Notes: generated by a model not told the origin, from the sequence alone. DNA of 64,000 nt from Rhizomys pruinosus (GCA_009823505.1 VZQC01010436.1:1671249-1735248), one strand, 5' to 3'; shown: positions 11,136-23,599, counted from the stretch's first letter. Program-made: numbers and translations.

Positions 11136-12506
11136 ATCAAGTGAGAAAATGTGGATTACATATCCATTGTGAAGAGCATTGTCATGCCATGTTATAGCAG
11201 AGAGAGACATATTAATTCCAATCTTCTCTAGGAAAAGACTGCCTATGTCTAAATAATTACTGAGGTTACCTTCACAGACAGTTCATAGCTTTCTCAATTA
11301 TTCAGTTTCATTATTAAAACTTATAGTTCTGCTTTTCTTAAGGCCATCATAGGTCAGTGACTGCACAATAAGATAAAACTAATACCTTTCCGTTTTCCTT
11401 CAAAGTATGTCATTTTAATTAGCACATCTTTGTTCTGCACATCTAACTTGCTAGAGGAAAAAGCGTTACCAGAATGTTACTGTGATGAGACAGCTCTTTC
11501 TGCCTGATCCAAGTCCTTTACTTCTTTCTTTTTTTATTTCTTGTTATCCACACACAAGTGAATCACTTGCATCTCAAATTTACATCTATGGTACCTTTGA
11601 AGAAGTAAAGCTGTAGTAGGGGTAAATTAGACAAAAATACAATTTGCTGAAGTGAAATAAGGAGAAAAAGACAGCTATTTAGGCAGAGAATCTGGAAAAA
11701 GTGAAGCAAGAAAAGCCAAGGAAACTTTTTCATAAAGAAGTCATGTTCATATTATTAGTGAAGACATCAGTTAAAATGGATTTGGAAATTATAGCCACAC
11801 AGTTTACTAAAGTAGACCCCATTCTTTGTTGATAGTAATAAACAGTCACTTCAGTGGTGAATACAGAAAAAATATGTAATGTGAATTGTAGAGTAAATGC
11901 ATGGAAAAGAAGAAAAAACAGAGTTCTGAGTAGTGCACATGTGGTGAATGGCAAAGCTGTGTTGTCTGATCTGTCTCCTGATGTGATATGCTTTAATTAA
12001 ATATTTCTATAATGGTTATCTGCCAATAAAACAAAGATAAAAAACACTAATAAGCATTGTCCTTCTTCTGTATATCATAGAGCTTGAAGAGAAGCAGAGA
12101 CAATTTAAAGACAAGTCTTTCAAAGAATGTTAGGACACTTGTGTGCCAGGAAAGAGGGAGACTTGAAATACCACCAATGAATATACTACTTCCCATTTAA
12201 TTATGAATCAGTTTTGGAAAACACTGTTTCATTAAGCTCTGAACACCCCACTTTGTTGGATTTCTTGACATAGACTTTGATATTAATGATTTGCTTATAA
12301 TGCATTTAACTTTCTTTTATGATGCACATATTTCTAAAACTTTGTATCAACTACATCAATTCCTTTAAATTTTAATTTTAAAAAATGTAGGCTTGGGGCA
12401 AAGTCTACAACAACTTATTCATTATTTTCTTTACAATTGCTGAGTGCATTTTAATAAAAATACAAATCTTTTTTAGTGAGTTTTGCTATTGTTTAAAAAA
12501 GTTCTG
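11136..12506. other. No recognised feature
   Basis: About 1.4 kb of AT-rich DNA with frequent stops in all frames. I see no SINE, LINE or exon-like stretch. Confidence 0.5.
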
Positions 12507-12623
12507 GGGGCTGGAGAGATGGCTCACTGCTTAAGAGCACTGACAACTCTTGCAGAGAACAAGGGTTCAATTCCTAGCACCCACATGACAGCATGACATG
12601 GGTGCACTTATACACATACAGGC

Positions 12624-12659
<36 letters not shown>

Positions 12660-12660
12660 G
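12507..12660 (+). mobile_element. B2 SINE ending in (AC)n
   Basis: Forward B2 head (gggggctggagagatggc) and body. The 3' part runs into a pure AC repeat at 12624-12657, which probably grew from the B2 tail. Confidence 0.9.
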
Positions 12661-12899
12661 TCCTTAACACAGCTATCTATTACAGAAGTCCACCATCCTA
12701 AACTGTGCTCCATCTTTTACTCTTATCTTCAAAAATTGAGTCCTTAACAGAAATGTTCTTACAAAGTAGTGCACGGCAATTGCATTTAAAAAAAGATAGG
12801 TGAATCAAAAGCAAGAGAATGAAAAATAATGAAAAAAAAGAGTGTGTTGGCACATGTTTGAATATTAGAATTTAATATTTTAAAAATCAAAATATTTCT

Positions 12900-13490
12900 C
12901 ATTCACAAAATATATGTGACACTATTGTGGTAAGTTCATATGAGCAAGGTCATAGGAACCTGTAAGACTGTTTCCTTATGACCATACAACACCCCTGGCT
13001 CTTACAATATTTCGATTCCCTCTTCTGCAATGGTCCCTGTGCACTGAGTGGGTGAAGTTTAATATAGGAGTCTTGTCCAGGGACCCATGCTATCATTCTC
13101 TATACTTTAGCAATTGTGGCCTTTTGTGTTCATCACCTTCTGTTGCATGAGAAATCTTCACTAATGGGAATTGAGATATGCATTAGTATTCTTGGGATAT
13201 GGGCAGCGGACCACAACTTTAGCTGAAGAACTATTGGTAGCTAATTACTTCTGGATGAGGGAGAGATGATCTTCTTTAATGGAGACACTCTAGATAGGCT
13301 GACTAGACCCCAGTAGATGAACTTGCACTGACTGGACTCAATAGGACTTAACAGACATGACAGAGTGCACTAAATCCAGTGGCAGTTGGGGCATAGGGAT
13401 CTGTGGATGAGGGAAGGGTTATAAAGGCTATTAAGATATTTTATATGGAAATGCATAAAAATTCAATAAATAAATATACATTGAAAAATA
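12900..13490 (+). mobile_element. Lx-type L1 3' end, old
   Basis: Landmarks typical of the 3' UTR of old rodent L1 appear in order: ctcttacaatatttc, a ttctgcaatggtccctg segment, gctgaagaactattgg, gataggctgactagacccc and gacagagtgcactaaatcc. The same series recurs at 37860-38520 and 62040-63110, so this is a dispersed family. Noncoding. Confidence 0.7.
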
Positions 13491-13639
13491 TCTGAAATTA
13501 GATCATATGTATTAAAAATAAAGGGCAATGGAATTGAAGAAAATTATGAAAGGAGATTGATTAGTAAAAACACATTCTAAAAGTTGTCAGACCCAGAACA
13601 CAAGCATCAAAAAATTGTAAGATTTATGTCAGTTCATTT

Positions 13640-13860
13640 TTTAAATTATTTAAAAATATTATTATTTTATGAATGAATTACCTGGAGTTATGTAAGTGCA
13701 CCTGTGTAGTTCAATGCCCACAGAAGTAAAAAAGGGTATCAGATCCCCTGAAACTGGAGGTAGTAGGAGTTGTTAGCTGTCATGTAGGTTATGGGAACCA
13801 AACTTGGGTCTTCTGAGATAGCAGTCAATGTTCTTAATCACTGAGCCATCTTTCCAGTCC
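13640..13860 (-). mobile_element. B2 SINE, old
   Basis: Reverse B2 with tgtagttcaatgccca and a terminal gagccatctttccagtcc. Several substitutions from the younger copies in this window. Confidence 0.85.
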
Positions 13861-14460
13861 TATTTTCTACCATTTCCATATTTCAAAATATGTATTAACT
13901 ACTACACTAACATTGAGGTACCAAACTCTGCTAAATGTAATAAAAATAATATAAATAATAATAAAATAATTTCAACACAGTTCTTACAGAATACTCTTTG
14001 AGCTAAGTATTATTTGTTGTTAAATAATAGATGAAAAAAAAACAAATCAAAGGAGTCCAAATAATCTGAGTCCACATAAGTGAGCTTCACAGGTTAGGTA
14101 TTTTATATGACTTCTATCATGCACTTATTAAATAATAGGTATAGGAGTCAACAGTCTAGACTTTTTAAAAATTCTTAGCTTCCTTACATAGTATTATTTT
14201 GATTGTTTGATATTTGACAAGGCATGTGTATGTGTGTGTGTGTGTGTTTGTGCGCGTGCTCGCACGTCCATGCCTGTATGAATAAATACTTTTTTCACCT
14301 TCAATTTAGTAGGATTAAAATTTTCATAAGGAAACAGAACTCAGAATGAGGCCAAACCTTAAAGGTAGAGCATTTGCATATTAGGTATTAGATCTTGTGC
14401 TTGCTTCATAGTACCTTGGGAAAGAAATTTTTACGTAGTAAAAACATTTTACTTTATGTC
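13861..14460. other. No recognised feature apart from a TG repeat
   Basis: AT-rich DNA; a short TG microsatellite lies at about 14221-14258. Nothing else recognised. Confidence 0.5.
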
Positions 14461-14590
14461 GTTTGTTTTCTGTTTTTTGAGACAGGGTCACATTATGCAG
14501 CTTTGGCTTGTGTGGAACACTCTAAGTAAACAGACAGGCCTCAAAATCATAGAGATCTACCTTTCTCTGCACATGCCTTTTTAAATTGAG
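14461..14590 (-). mobile_element. B1 SINE, old
   Basis: Reverse B1: gagacagggtcacattatg, then a tggaacactct stretch and a tagagatctacct-like stretch in the expected order. Diverged and truncated. Confidence 0.75.
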
Positions 14591-14960
14591 GTTTTGTACA
14601 TTTCATGCACCTTGAGAAAGATATTTTTCATGGGTTCCTTAAGGAAGAGAGAAAGAATTTTTTAAAAAGTAATCAAACATAGAAAAATAAAATAAAAATA
14701 CCACAGTGTGATATGAGGTATTTAATTCCTGAGGGCACCTGATTCCGAGATTCTTGTATCCTCAAACAAGGAATTATACTATGGACACATAGATAACAGT
14801 AGAAAAAGATATAGTAATTTTATGAATGAAATCATTTCTGAGCAGAGCAGCAGAGCAGAATACTGGGAAAGAAACTTAGAAGTGCAAATGAACTTCTCTA
14901 TTTGTATATTGTGGAGTTCTCTTATGCAATCTCTGTGCCTGGCATTTAGGGGTTATCCAG
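14591..14960. other. No recognised feature
   Basis: AT-rich DNA with no repeat or exon-like stretch seen. Confidence 0.45.
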
Positions 14961-14961
14961 A

Positions 14962-14963
<2 letters not shown>

Positions 14964-15012
<49 letters not shown>

Positions 15013-15040
15013 CCTCCCTCCCTCCATCCTCCCTTCCCTA
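14964..15040. repeat. (CT)n / (CCCT)n microsatellite
   Basis: Pure CT repeat to about 15009, then CCCT units. Encodes only spurious Leu-Ser runs. Confidence 0.96.
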
Positions 15041-15410
15041 ATTTACCTCTCACAATTCCGTCCATGGCACCTGTGGTCCCAGAATGAGTGAAGTTGGTGA
15101 GTCATCTTGTATAAATTTATGCTGTTGTGGGTCATAATTCATGCTGAAAAACTTTATTTTATTCATCATTTGAAGAAGGGACTTTGTTTGGGTCAATTGT
15201 AGAAGGCGTTGGTTTGAATCCCTGTACTTAGTTAATTTTTAAATTGTAAAGTCTTAGGAAACACAAAATTTCTATGATTAAAAATATATGGAAACAAGAG
15301 TAACATGATTATCTCCTCTAACAGCCCCAGGAAGAGCAATATCCAGGAAAGATATGACTATGTTTACCAGAGAATGATGTCTTTTTAGTATTAGCTTGCT
15401 CTGTGTGTGT
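15041..15410. other. No recognised feature
   Basis: AT-rich DNA with a short TG run at its right end. Nothing further recognised. Confidence 0.45.
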
Positions 15411-15790
15411 GTGTGTAGGTGTTCTTTTGGCAGAAGCACTTAACGAGAGTCAGCAAGCAGCCTCCAAGCCTCGACCCCTGCTGTTATCCTGCCAAACCTG
15501 TGAGGCCTGGAAACCAGACTGTCTTTGATCCCTTAGGGAAGAGCTTTGATCTGGAGCAAATGGCCTGGGGTTCTGCTTGTCCCAACTGCCTGCTCCAGGC
15601 CCGAATTTTGTGTATGTCCCAGCCCAGCCTTGAGTTACATTATTAAAATTCAGTCTTTCCTCCAGGACTGCAAGTCCATTTCCGTTTCTCTCCAGGTAAC
15701 TTCTCACCATTCCCTCCACCTCCTTGCTGGTGCTTAAGCCTAGGAACTGTCAGGCAGCTGGCCAAAGGCTGGGAACAATTCCAAGATTCT
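15411..15790 (+). mobile_element. LTR-like fragment related to the LTR at 2505
   Basis: The segment 15640-15770 aligns in order with 2865-2985 of the solo LTR: a gagtccat-like string, atttccgt, a ctctccag/ctcctgcag stretch, then taagcctag followed by gaactgt/gagactgt and cagg. I therefore call it a diverged LTR of the same or a sister family. Its ends were not defined and no target-site duplication was found. Confidence 0.5.
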
Positions 15791-16148
15791 CAGCTTTCCA
15801 GAGCCCTGTGAGCCCTAGTCCAGGGAAGAAGAACATCTCATGGATTGCAGCACACACATAATGAGCATTTAAAGGACCATTGGGCGATTATATTTCATAT
15901 GACAAGTGTGTAGCTAAAATTACTTGTGGGAGGCATGAACTACATCTTGTCCCTTCTCTGTTTGACTCTAAAACAAAGTGAGATACAATTTTGCCAAACT
16001 ACAGTATGGGAACACAGCGAGTTTATTGGCCTTACTCACAGAGCAGTTGGTTAAGGGTTACTTCCAGAAAGAAGTATGTGTGTTCGCCCCCAAATATCTC
16101 ACTGGAAAATCTCCATCCATGCATGGATCATGACTTCCTGCTAGCCAT
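15791..16148. other. No recognised feature
   Basis: Apparently single-copy DNA between an LTR-like fragment and a B2. Confidence 0.45.
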
Positions 16149-16164
16149 AAAAATAGCAAGTGTG

Positions 16165-16414
16165 GGGCTGGAGAGATGTCCTAGCAGTTAAGAGCGCCGA
16201 CTGCTCTTGCAGAGGACCCGGGTTCGATCCCCAGCACCCACATGGCGGCTGAGAACCATCTGAAACTCCAATTCCAGGAGAACTCCAGCTCCAGGGGAAT
16301 CCAACACCCACTTCTGACCTCCGCGGCATTGCACGACACGGGTGCACAGACTTGCATGCAGACAGTACATTCGTACACATACAGAAATAAATAAAAAATA
16401 ATTTAAAAATTAAA
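16165..16414 (+). mobile_element. B2 SINE with perfect target-site duplication
   Basis: Young forward B2. The tRNA-like head gggctggagagatg is at its start, and the B-box ggttcgatcccc is intact. A 16-base duplication, aaaaatagcaagtgtg, lies at 16149-16164 and 16415-16430. It could retain RNA polymerase III promoter boxes. Confidence 0.96.
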
Positions 16415-16430
16415 AAAAATAGCAAGTGTG

Positions 16431-19418
16431 TCTCCTTATGGCTTTCTCTGCTTATATACACGTTGTTATTCCCCCTCAGGCAGCTAGGGTGGACTGGTTG
16501 GTTGGGAGGCATGTCTGACTCTCCTTGAATTCACTTTCTTACAGATGGTCAACAGTCAACAATTTGATAATCCTAGGCAAGCAGGTTCAATCAAGCTTGG
16601 GAAGAAGGCATCTGGACATAGCTTGCTGGTCAGAGGACAGACCTATTCAACCCTCCACTCCTTCATCTGACTTTTATATTCTTCATGCCATCCTCTTCCA
16701 CAAGAGTCCATGAGCCATGCAAGGGGGACAGATGTAGGATGATATTTCTCCCACCGTGACAGGGTAATGAACTCTTGCTCCTTTTCCTCATCTGTTTCCA
16801 AGATATGGGTGTTGGCCCATCTCAGTAATATTCCTCCTATTATAAAAACAAAAATGGAAAGAAGCAGGAAAATCTAAATGAACACTGACTGCTATAATAA
16901 CCTAACCTATGGATTTAAATTCAAATGCTTAGAAGATACCTTAACAATTGCATCACATACACCTAACAAAACAATTACAGTGGTTTCCCTTCTGAGGCCT
17001 ATAACTTCCCCTGCCACTAGGGCTTCACCGAGCTTGCAGTACCAGGTAAGCAGACCATAAATCCAATGGGGAATTTTCTGTTTGTATGTATACTAGTCAT
17101 GCCACTATTGCAGCAGTAGGAATATCTTGCTTGGCATGTCAATAGTGCAGTATGTGGGGTTTTCATTAAGCAGAACTGTAGGGAATAATTCTCCCCTAGC
17201 CACCTACATAGCCTCCTGTGGTACGATGAAGGCTGACTTTCTGTCAGCATGGATATTCCAGCTTCATCCCAGCAATATTCTTGTGATCACATTATGCAGA
17301 ATCTCCAGCAAAATGGTCTTAACATTTACTTCTTGTAGATGCCAATATTAGTGGTAGTAGCCTTTATAATTTGGGGGGGTCTCCAGGGCCTCACTGACCA
17401 CCATTACATAGGAAGACAACCCACACCTTTTACTGGGATTTTCAGTTAACCATTGTACCATTTTGGGGGGAGCATTTATTTTTATACTCATAAGATATAA
17501 ATTGGCTCTCTTACATCTATAGACTGATGCTGTTGGAGAATTGCCTCAACCATCCTCGTGGATATCACTTGTGCTTTACCCAACCATAAAGCTCCCATGA
17601 ATTTCACAGCTATACCTGGCCCTTGTACCCTTTATGAATTTATTTTCCCATCTTTGTTTCTTCAAGGGTACTTAATATTTATCAAATGGGTTTCACATCT
17701 GCATAGCACTCAGGTTAACATTATGTGCTAAATCAAACATAGACAAGGTTGAACACAGCATGGAAAGATTTTACCCATTTGTGTCAATTATTTCTTCAAT
17801 GGATCCATGTTGGTACAAAAGAAGGGATAAGAAGCATTAATTGAGTTAGCTCTTTACTGTTTTTATTCATTTTCTTGGAGCCATTCTGTATCCTGGGGTT
17901 CTTACAGGGAGCCTCCATGTATTTGTTTATCCTTGATAAATTCACTGGGGCTGGCTCAAGATGTCTGGCCCTGTTTAGGAAAAAGGGAGAATAAGGCCCC
18001 TCTTATCCCCGCTGCACTCATTAACTCCCTGAGTCAGGTAAGCCCCTGATCTCTGACTGCTGGCTCTAGCCACAGCTATTGTCACTCCATCGACAATACC
18101 TGGATGCTGGAGGATGCCCTTTCTGGGCGAACTGTCTCCACCTCTTCTGTAACCTTTTGCAAGAGAGAAAAGTACCATGCTAACCTGAGGAATAATTATC
18201 CAACACTGGAATAGTTCTTAAATTCTGTACCTGTATTGTTTTTATCATGGATGTCTTTTGTGAACTGTTCCTCAGAATTTAAAACCTTCCAGAAACTCTA
18301 GAACATCAAAGGTGTCCCCTTTAGTTCACACTTTGTATATCTTAATATATTGGTAGAGGAACATGAAACTTTGAATATATTACTTCAGAACATTTCCCTT
18401 TATTATTACAAAATAGGACCAGCTATACAATAGTGTTGTGATTTAAGATTGTGTCATTTAGACAGACACATAAACAACCTTTCACTGAACCCAGACAATG
18501 GTACTGGACTTATATTATTCCCCTTCTCTTTAGATTCTGTGAATAAAACTTATTCCTATTTCTGAGATTGTAGCACATCAAGGAATCTAACGGACCTGGA
18601 GATAGTTCTCCCATAACAATCCTGAGAGACATGATATGGAGTGCATGTGCATTGGTAGAAATGTCCCTTTTAGTGCCATGTGAAGTTATCAGGAATGCCC
18701 TGCTTCCAGGAATCTCAGATAATTTAGAATAGCCTGAGGAGGGGTAGAACACTAGTTTGAGTCCCCAGTCTTCCAGCCAGTATTTAAACCAATCACATAT
18801 GTTGTTGCTTTCCTGGTGCTGTGACTCACAACGCTGTGACACAAGTCTCTGTTGCAAGCATCTGAGGTTACTTATTTCATCTCAGTGCCATGAGGTTTCT
18901 ACCTTAATAAGCTCTAAAATAGGATCATACTACTGGCTTACTAGGTTCAGAGAAGAGACTGGCCTGCATGAATGACTTGAGTTTTGTATGAGAATGCCAT
19001 CCATATTCAATGTGTAAATAGATACAATTTTTCTTTGGATCCCACACCCAAAAGAATGCCTTAATACTTGGGATACTAAATTCACACCCCCAGGTTTTGG
19101 ACTGTCTTCCATAAATCAAATGGATATGAGAGCATCTAAGACAGGAGGAAGAAAAAGGAAGCAATTTCTTCAAGCATAAGTTGGGAAGTACATTAAAATG
19201 TACTTTATTGTCAATAACGTGGCAAATCAGATGTCATCATACTTTTGTATTACTTTGTGGAAGAAGCTTTTTATCTAAATATTGGAGAACGTTAAACAGC
19301 TCACTTTGTTGAAACCTATTTTTAAATTTAAAAACAGAAATCTTCTGAATGGTCATAATGTAGCCAAGGCACATTTAACAAAGAGAGAGCAAGAACCTGA
19401 ATAAGCCATAATGTAAAA
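16431..19418. other. 3 kb anonymous segment
   Basis: No SINE, L1 or simple repeat was recognised across 3 kb, which is unusual here. Open frames include 17017-17250 minus (77 codons) and 18510-18857 minus (115 codons, with a Trp-rich DWFKYWLEDWG stretch). I could not tie either to a family with confidence. It could be degraded retroelement interior or true single-copy DNA. Confidence 0.4.
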
Positions 19419-19432
19419 AAGAGTGTAGACTG

Positions 19433-19610
19433 CTGGGCATGGTGGCACACGCCTTTAATCTCAGCACTCGGGAGGCATAGGTAGGTGGATCTCTGTGGGT
19501 TCAAGGCCAGCCTGGTCTACAGAGTGAGCTCCAGGACACCTGGTACTAAAAGGGAGACCCTGTCTCAAAAATACCAAAAAAGGGTAAAACTAAAAAGAAA
19601 AAAAAAAAAA
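19433..19610 (+). mobile_element. B1 SINE with target-site duplication
   Basis: Forward B1: gctgggcatggtggcacacg, gcctttaatctcagcac, ttcaaggccagcctggtct, then an A-rich tail. A 14-base duplication with one mismatch flanks it (19419-19432 and 19611-19624). Confidence 0.95.
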
Positions 19611-19724
19611 AAGAGGGTAGACTGAGGTGTCTGGGGCATCCTACTTTCTATCTTGTGTGTTAAGTTCAGTAAATGTTTTTCCCTTTGGAAATTTGAGATT
19701 AAGATTTCTTTAATTACTTTATAT

Positions 19725-19805
19725 GGAGGAACATGCTCATGATCCTCAGATTCCTTAGGCTAAGGCAGGAGGATTATGTCTTTAAGACCAGACTGTACTA
19801 CATAT
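19725..19805 (+). mobile_element. B1-related fragment, old
   Basis: Weak forward B1 match: aggctaaggcaggaggatta followed by aagaccagactgtactaca. Only part of the element survives. Confidence 0.5.
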
Positions 19806-20112
19806 CAAATCCAATTCATCATGGGATTTTAGTATTGAACTTTATTTAAGAAAACCTGGGAAAGAAAGTACTTATGGACAATGTAATTAATGTATTTTTA
19901 TCTGCTTTTGATAAAATTTCTGTTTAGGGAACTTCAGCTTATTTTGCTCCTCTCTGTAAATTTGTACCATACTGGAAAATGTTAAAAGAAAAATGTATCC
20001 TTAATTAGACCCATCAGATGAGAAAAAGAATGTAGTTACAATAAATCAGGTATGTGGAAACAGATATGTCATTCTATCACAGTCTTTCTTAGTCTGATAA
20101 AAATTCTCAATG

Positions 20113-20333
20113 GGAGCTGGAGAGATGGCCTAGCAGTTAAGAGTGCCGAGTGGTCTTGCAGAGGACTCAGGTTTGATCCCAAGCGGCTGAGAACCATCTT
20201 TAATTCCAGTTCCAGGGGAATCCAATGCCTTCTTCTGACCTCAGTGGAACTGCATGACAGGGGTGCACAAACATACATGTAAACAGTACATTCATACACA
20301 TACAAAAATAAATAAAATTTTTAAAAATATTTA
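20113..20333 (+). mobile_element. B2 SINE
   Basis: Forward B2 starting ggagctggagagatggcc. An imperfect 14-base duplication (two mismatches) lies at 20099-20112 and 20334-20347. A deletion removes about 15 bases after the B box. Confidence 0.92.
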
Positions 20334-20624
20334 AAAAATTACCAATGATAAATATTCAAGTAATGCTCTATAACAATAAATTTCAAAATAATACTGTAGG
20401 GAATGTTTGATTTACATTTTAGTCATGATTAGAGGGAAGTCGTCTCTATTAAATTGCAACATCAAAGAGTATTAAGTGATAATTGGAACTATTAATTAAA
20501 TGACTACAAATATGCTCACATGGTAACTTAAATATATATAATAATATCCAGAAACTGAAGAAGACTGTATAGATATTTAATATACATATCCACAGAATTA
20601 GCATGAACATAGACATATACTTTT

Positions 20625-20781
20625 GCAGGGCGTGGTGGCGCACGCCTTTAATCCTAGCATTCGGGAGGCAGAGGCAGGTGGGTCTTTGTGAGTTCAAGGC
20701 CAGCCTGATCTACAGAGTGAGTTCCAGGACAGCTGGGGCTACAGGGAGACCCTCTCTTGAAAAGACCAAAAAAAAAAAAAG
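20625..20781 (+). mobile_element. B1 SINE with target-site duplication
   Basis: Forward B1 beginning gcagggcgtggtggcgcacg. The duplication tatactttt lies at 20616-20624 and 20782-20790. Little diverged. Confidence 0.95.
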
Positions 20782-20790
20782 TATACTTTT

Positions 20791-21020
20791 TAAATATTTT
20801 ATTTATTATTATTTTATGGGTATAAGTTTATCACCTTCATGTATGTAAGCATACCTATGTTGTGCAATGACTGTAGAGGTCAGAAGAGGGGGCTTGATCC
20901 CTTGGGACTAGAGTTGCACCCAGTTGTTAGCTGGCATGTGGGTGTCGGGTATTGAACTTGGGTCTTCTGCAAGAGCAGTCAGTGATTCTAAATTCTTAGC
21001 TATCTCTTTCCAGCTTCCTA
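20791..21020 (-). mobile_element. B2 SINE, old
   Basis: Reverse B2 abutting the B1: tgttgtgcaatgactgtaga, cagaagaggg and a terminal ctatctctttccagc-like head. Confidence 0.85.
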
Positions 21021-22094
21021 AAGCACCATTTTTAAATGTAAGAGTCTAGAAATCACTTGCAGTTTTAATTAAACTCATTTCTGAGATTTGAGCGGGAAAC
21101 GGTCATGCATAAAAATGACGAGGTGTAATATGAATTTTATTTTTAAAATTTTGGGGAAAATTGTTGAGATATTCTTATACTAAAAACAAGGGCCTTTCAA
21201 ATTTCATGAAGAAAAATATTTTCTTTGTGTGAATGGATAAGTGCATACTTTGCAATGATTCAAGGAGGTTAGCCAACAAGGCACACACACATAATATTTA
21301 AATCCATAATATTTTCTGGGGAGTTAACCTTTGCTATTTCTTTCTGACTTCATGCCAGATGTCTGCTGAGTATCTGCTACAATACCATGCAGTGATCATT
21401 ATAAGACATGTTGAGAAACCAGTCAGCCAGAGAACACTAGCAGAAAAACGGGGGCTTCATGAATAAACATGTGCTTAACAAACACATTAAATGTGTCTAC
21501 GTATTGCAACTTTGTGTTTAATTCTGTCATAAATTGAAACAAAACAAATGTCAGAAATGCACTAAGATTTTAGTGTCCTTAAAAACCAATTTTTATGTAG
21601 CTTTTGGAAGTATTTGCATGATAATCTGATCAATGGGAGAGACAGGGCATTCTGACGTTTTTGCTGCCTTTGTAGGTCAGTACTAAGATAAAAAAAAAAT
21701 GACAGTGAATTAAAAAGTAAACAGGTAAATGAAAAGAAACAAGGCAAAAGAAAAGTTACCGCTGTGTCAGAATATTTCAACACATGAAGGGTTCTGAAGG
21801 TTAATTCCTGCTAACAAACTAAAATCTTGCTTTAGAAGGCTATGGAATTTCTTTCATGAATAAATCCGTTTCTTCTTTACAAAATGACTAGCATTTTGAA
21901 TATCTCTTCAATAACAAATGAGATAGCATTATATCATATGGAACTATTAAAATGGCTTATAATTTTGCATGAATCCTCTCATAATTCAAGATATATTGAA
22001 TTATAGCTTTTAATAACAACTCATGTTTTAAACGCATAAATTCATTTTTTTCTACTTTTAAAATTTCTTCCATGCGCATGGGAGGGATGTATTG
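21021..22094. other. No recognised feature
   Basis: About 1.1 kb of AT-rich DNA without a recognisable repeat or exon. Confidence 0.45.
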
Positions 22095-22301
22095 AGACCA
22101 CACATGCAAGTGTACAGATGGCCTCTGGAATGCCAGAGAGTGTTACCAAAGGCCACTAAACCAATAAAGCAAATATGGGTCTCCCTGAGTCAAGCAAGAC
22201 TCCACCGTCAGCACCAGATACACCTCACCTGCCTGGAAATACTGTGCAGCAGAGGCAGCCATGTGCCTGTATATCCCAAATCTAATTGGCTATTGGCTCT
22301 C
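22095..22301 (+). repeat. Inverted-repeat arm A
   Basis: About 200 bases that match the complement of 25065-25263, and the complement of 41760-41955 in the second duplicate. Landmarks are ggcctctggaatgccagaga, ctggaaatactgtgcagcag and cccaaatctaattggctatt. It stays open for about 70 codons in both copies, containing PKATKPIKQ and CLEILCSRGSH. It ends at the N at 22302. Family not assigned. Confidence 0.85.
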
Positions 22302-22302
22302 N
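22302..22302. other. Single N, probable assembly join
   Basis: The N separates inverted-repeat arm A from a B2 head fragment (22303-22342, minus, ending ctctccagcccc). The sudden change of repeat type at the N supports a contig join. Confidence 0.6.
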
Positions 22303-22569
22303 TAGTCAGTGCTCTTGACCACTGAGCCATCTCTCCAGCCCCGAGTTTTGTCTTTTGAGAAGAGGGCAATCATGGAGGTGAGAGCCGCTGAGGAAAGCTT
22401 TGACGGCATCAGTTGAGCCCCAGGGATCTGTTTTTTTTCCATTGTTCTATATTAGTTGAAAAGGCTAGACAATAGTCTTGAGCATCCCAATATTGGTTTT
22501 GACCATTGCTATCTCATGGTTTGAGTGGACTGTCCTCTCCATTTCCTGTAGATTGATAGACCTAAAGCA

Positions 22570-22715
22570 GTTGGTTTTCAGTTTCCTAAACTACCACCCT
22601 GGGACTTGTTAGAAATGCAGCTTCCCAGGTCCCACCCTAGATCTAGATATACTAAACCAGAAACACTGGGTGGAGTCCTTTGTGTCTTAACAAGTTCTTA
22701 AAGTGTCATGTGAAA
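22570..22715 (-). mobile_element. MER5A-like ancient DNA transposon relic
   Basis: Ordered matches to the hAT-Charlie MER5A pattern are present: gacttgttagaaatgcagc, cccaggtcccaccctag, a tactaaaccagaaac string and gtgtcttaacaagttctt. MER5A predates the rodent-primate split, so this marks long-resident DNA. Assigned from memory of the family consensus. Confidence 0.7.
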
Positions 22716-23130
22716 TTGGATTTGAGTTGAATTAGGCCCCACAGAACATAGCATACTGGAGTTGCTCGTGCTGAAATTCCAAGTCACAGTACAGAAACTG
22801 CTGTCTCTGACCAAGAAATCAAGAGGACAATAGTCAGTCCTCCCTGAGTCCAATTTTAGCTGGCCTGAAAAGGAAGTCGTTTTACTTTGACCTTTACAAG
22901 GAAAGGAAGGCAGAAGTGACCCATCTCCTTTCCACCCTGTTCCTACAATCCCTCTTTCCAAAGAAACATTCTCAACTCATCAATTTTCTAAAATAGAAGT
23001 TGCCTGATTCTAAAACCACAAAAGCCAATTTTATCTTGAAACCAAATTCATTGTAATTATGTTTTGGCACATAAATTAGTTGCTGTTTCACTGTAATTAT
23101 AGTTGTACTCTAATTCTGAGTCCCCCTTAA
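22716..23130. other. No recognised feature
   Basis: No recognised repeat; the open frame on the minus strand (22698-22961) shows no motif. Confidence 0.4.
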
Positions 23131-23215
23131 GATGCTATAGGCTGGAGATCCATCACTCAGTAGTAGAGCGCTTGGCTAGCATGTGACCCTTGAATTTTGT
23201 ATCCAGCACTTGAAA
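23131..23215 (+). mobile_element. ID-like SINE
   Basis: The pattern ggctggagatccatcactca, gtagagcgcttggctagcat, then tatccagcact matches the tRNA-like ID element core. Confidence 0.7.
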
Positions 23216-23393
23216 ACATACACACTGCCATCACAGACCATTGCTCACACTCCATCCTGGTCCTTTAGCTCTGCCACCGAGACTGACCTGACAGGAGCTA
23301 GGGATGGTGGCACCTGCAACAATCTCAGTACTTTTTGTGTGTTGCCTCACACTATAGAACAGTTTTAAATCAGTGTGTAAGAATACTGTATCA

Positions 23394-23535
23394 GAGCCAG
23401 GTGTGGTGGTGCATCCTTTAATCCCAGCAGAGACAGGTGGATCTTTGAGTTCAAGGCCAGCCTGGACTACATAGTTCCAGGCCAGCTGAAGCTACAGGGA
23501 GACCTTGTCTCAAAAAAATATGAAAAAAGGGGGGG
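23394..23535 (+). mobile_element. B1 SINE
   Basis: Forward B1 with ccaggtgtggtggtgcatcc and ttcaaggccagcctggact. An internal deletion removes part of the left half; a poly-A then poly-G run follows. Confidence 0.9.
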
Positions 23536-23599
23536 GGGTTACTATATTAAGTCTGTGGACCACTTAAAACTTAGGTACATGGAACTGGATCATCAAATG

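Noticed and set aside
16165..16414. tRNA gene
   Set aside because: The A and B box-like parts belong to a B2 SINE head followed by the B2 body and tail; no complete cloverleaf gene is present.
16141..16512. 123-codon minus-strand open frame
   Set aside because: It is the antisense reading of a young B2 SINE; similar frames occur at every B2 here.
18510..18857. Possible retroviral envelope-like fragment (Trp-rich minus-strand frame)
   Set aside because: The resemblance is only compositional. No ordered motif could be confirmed.
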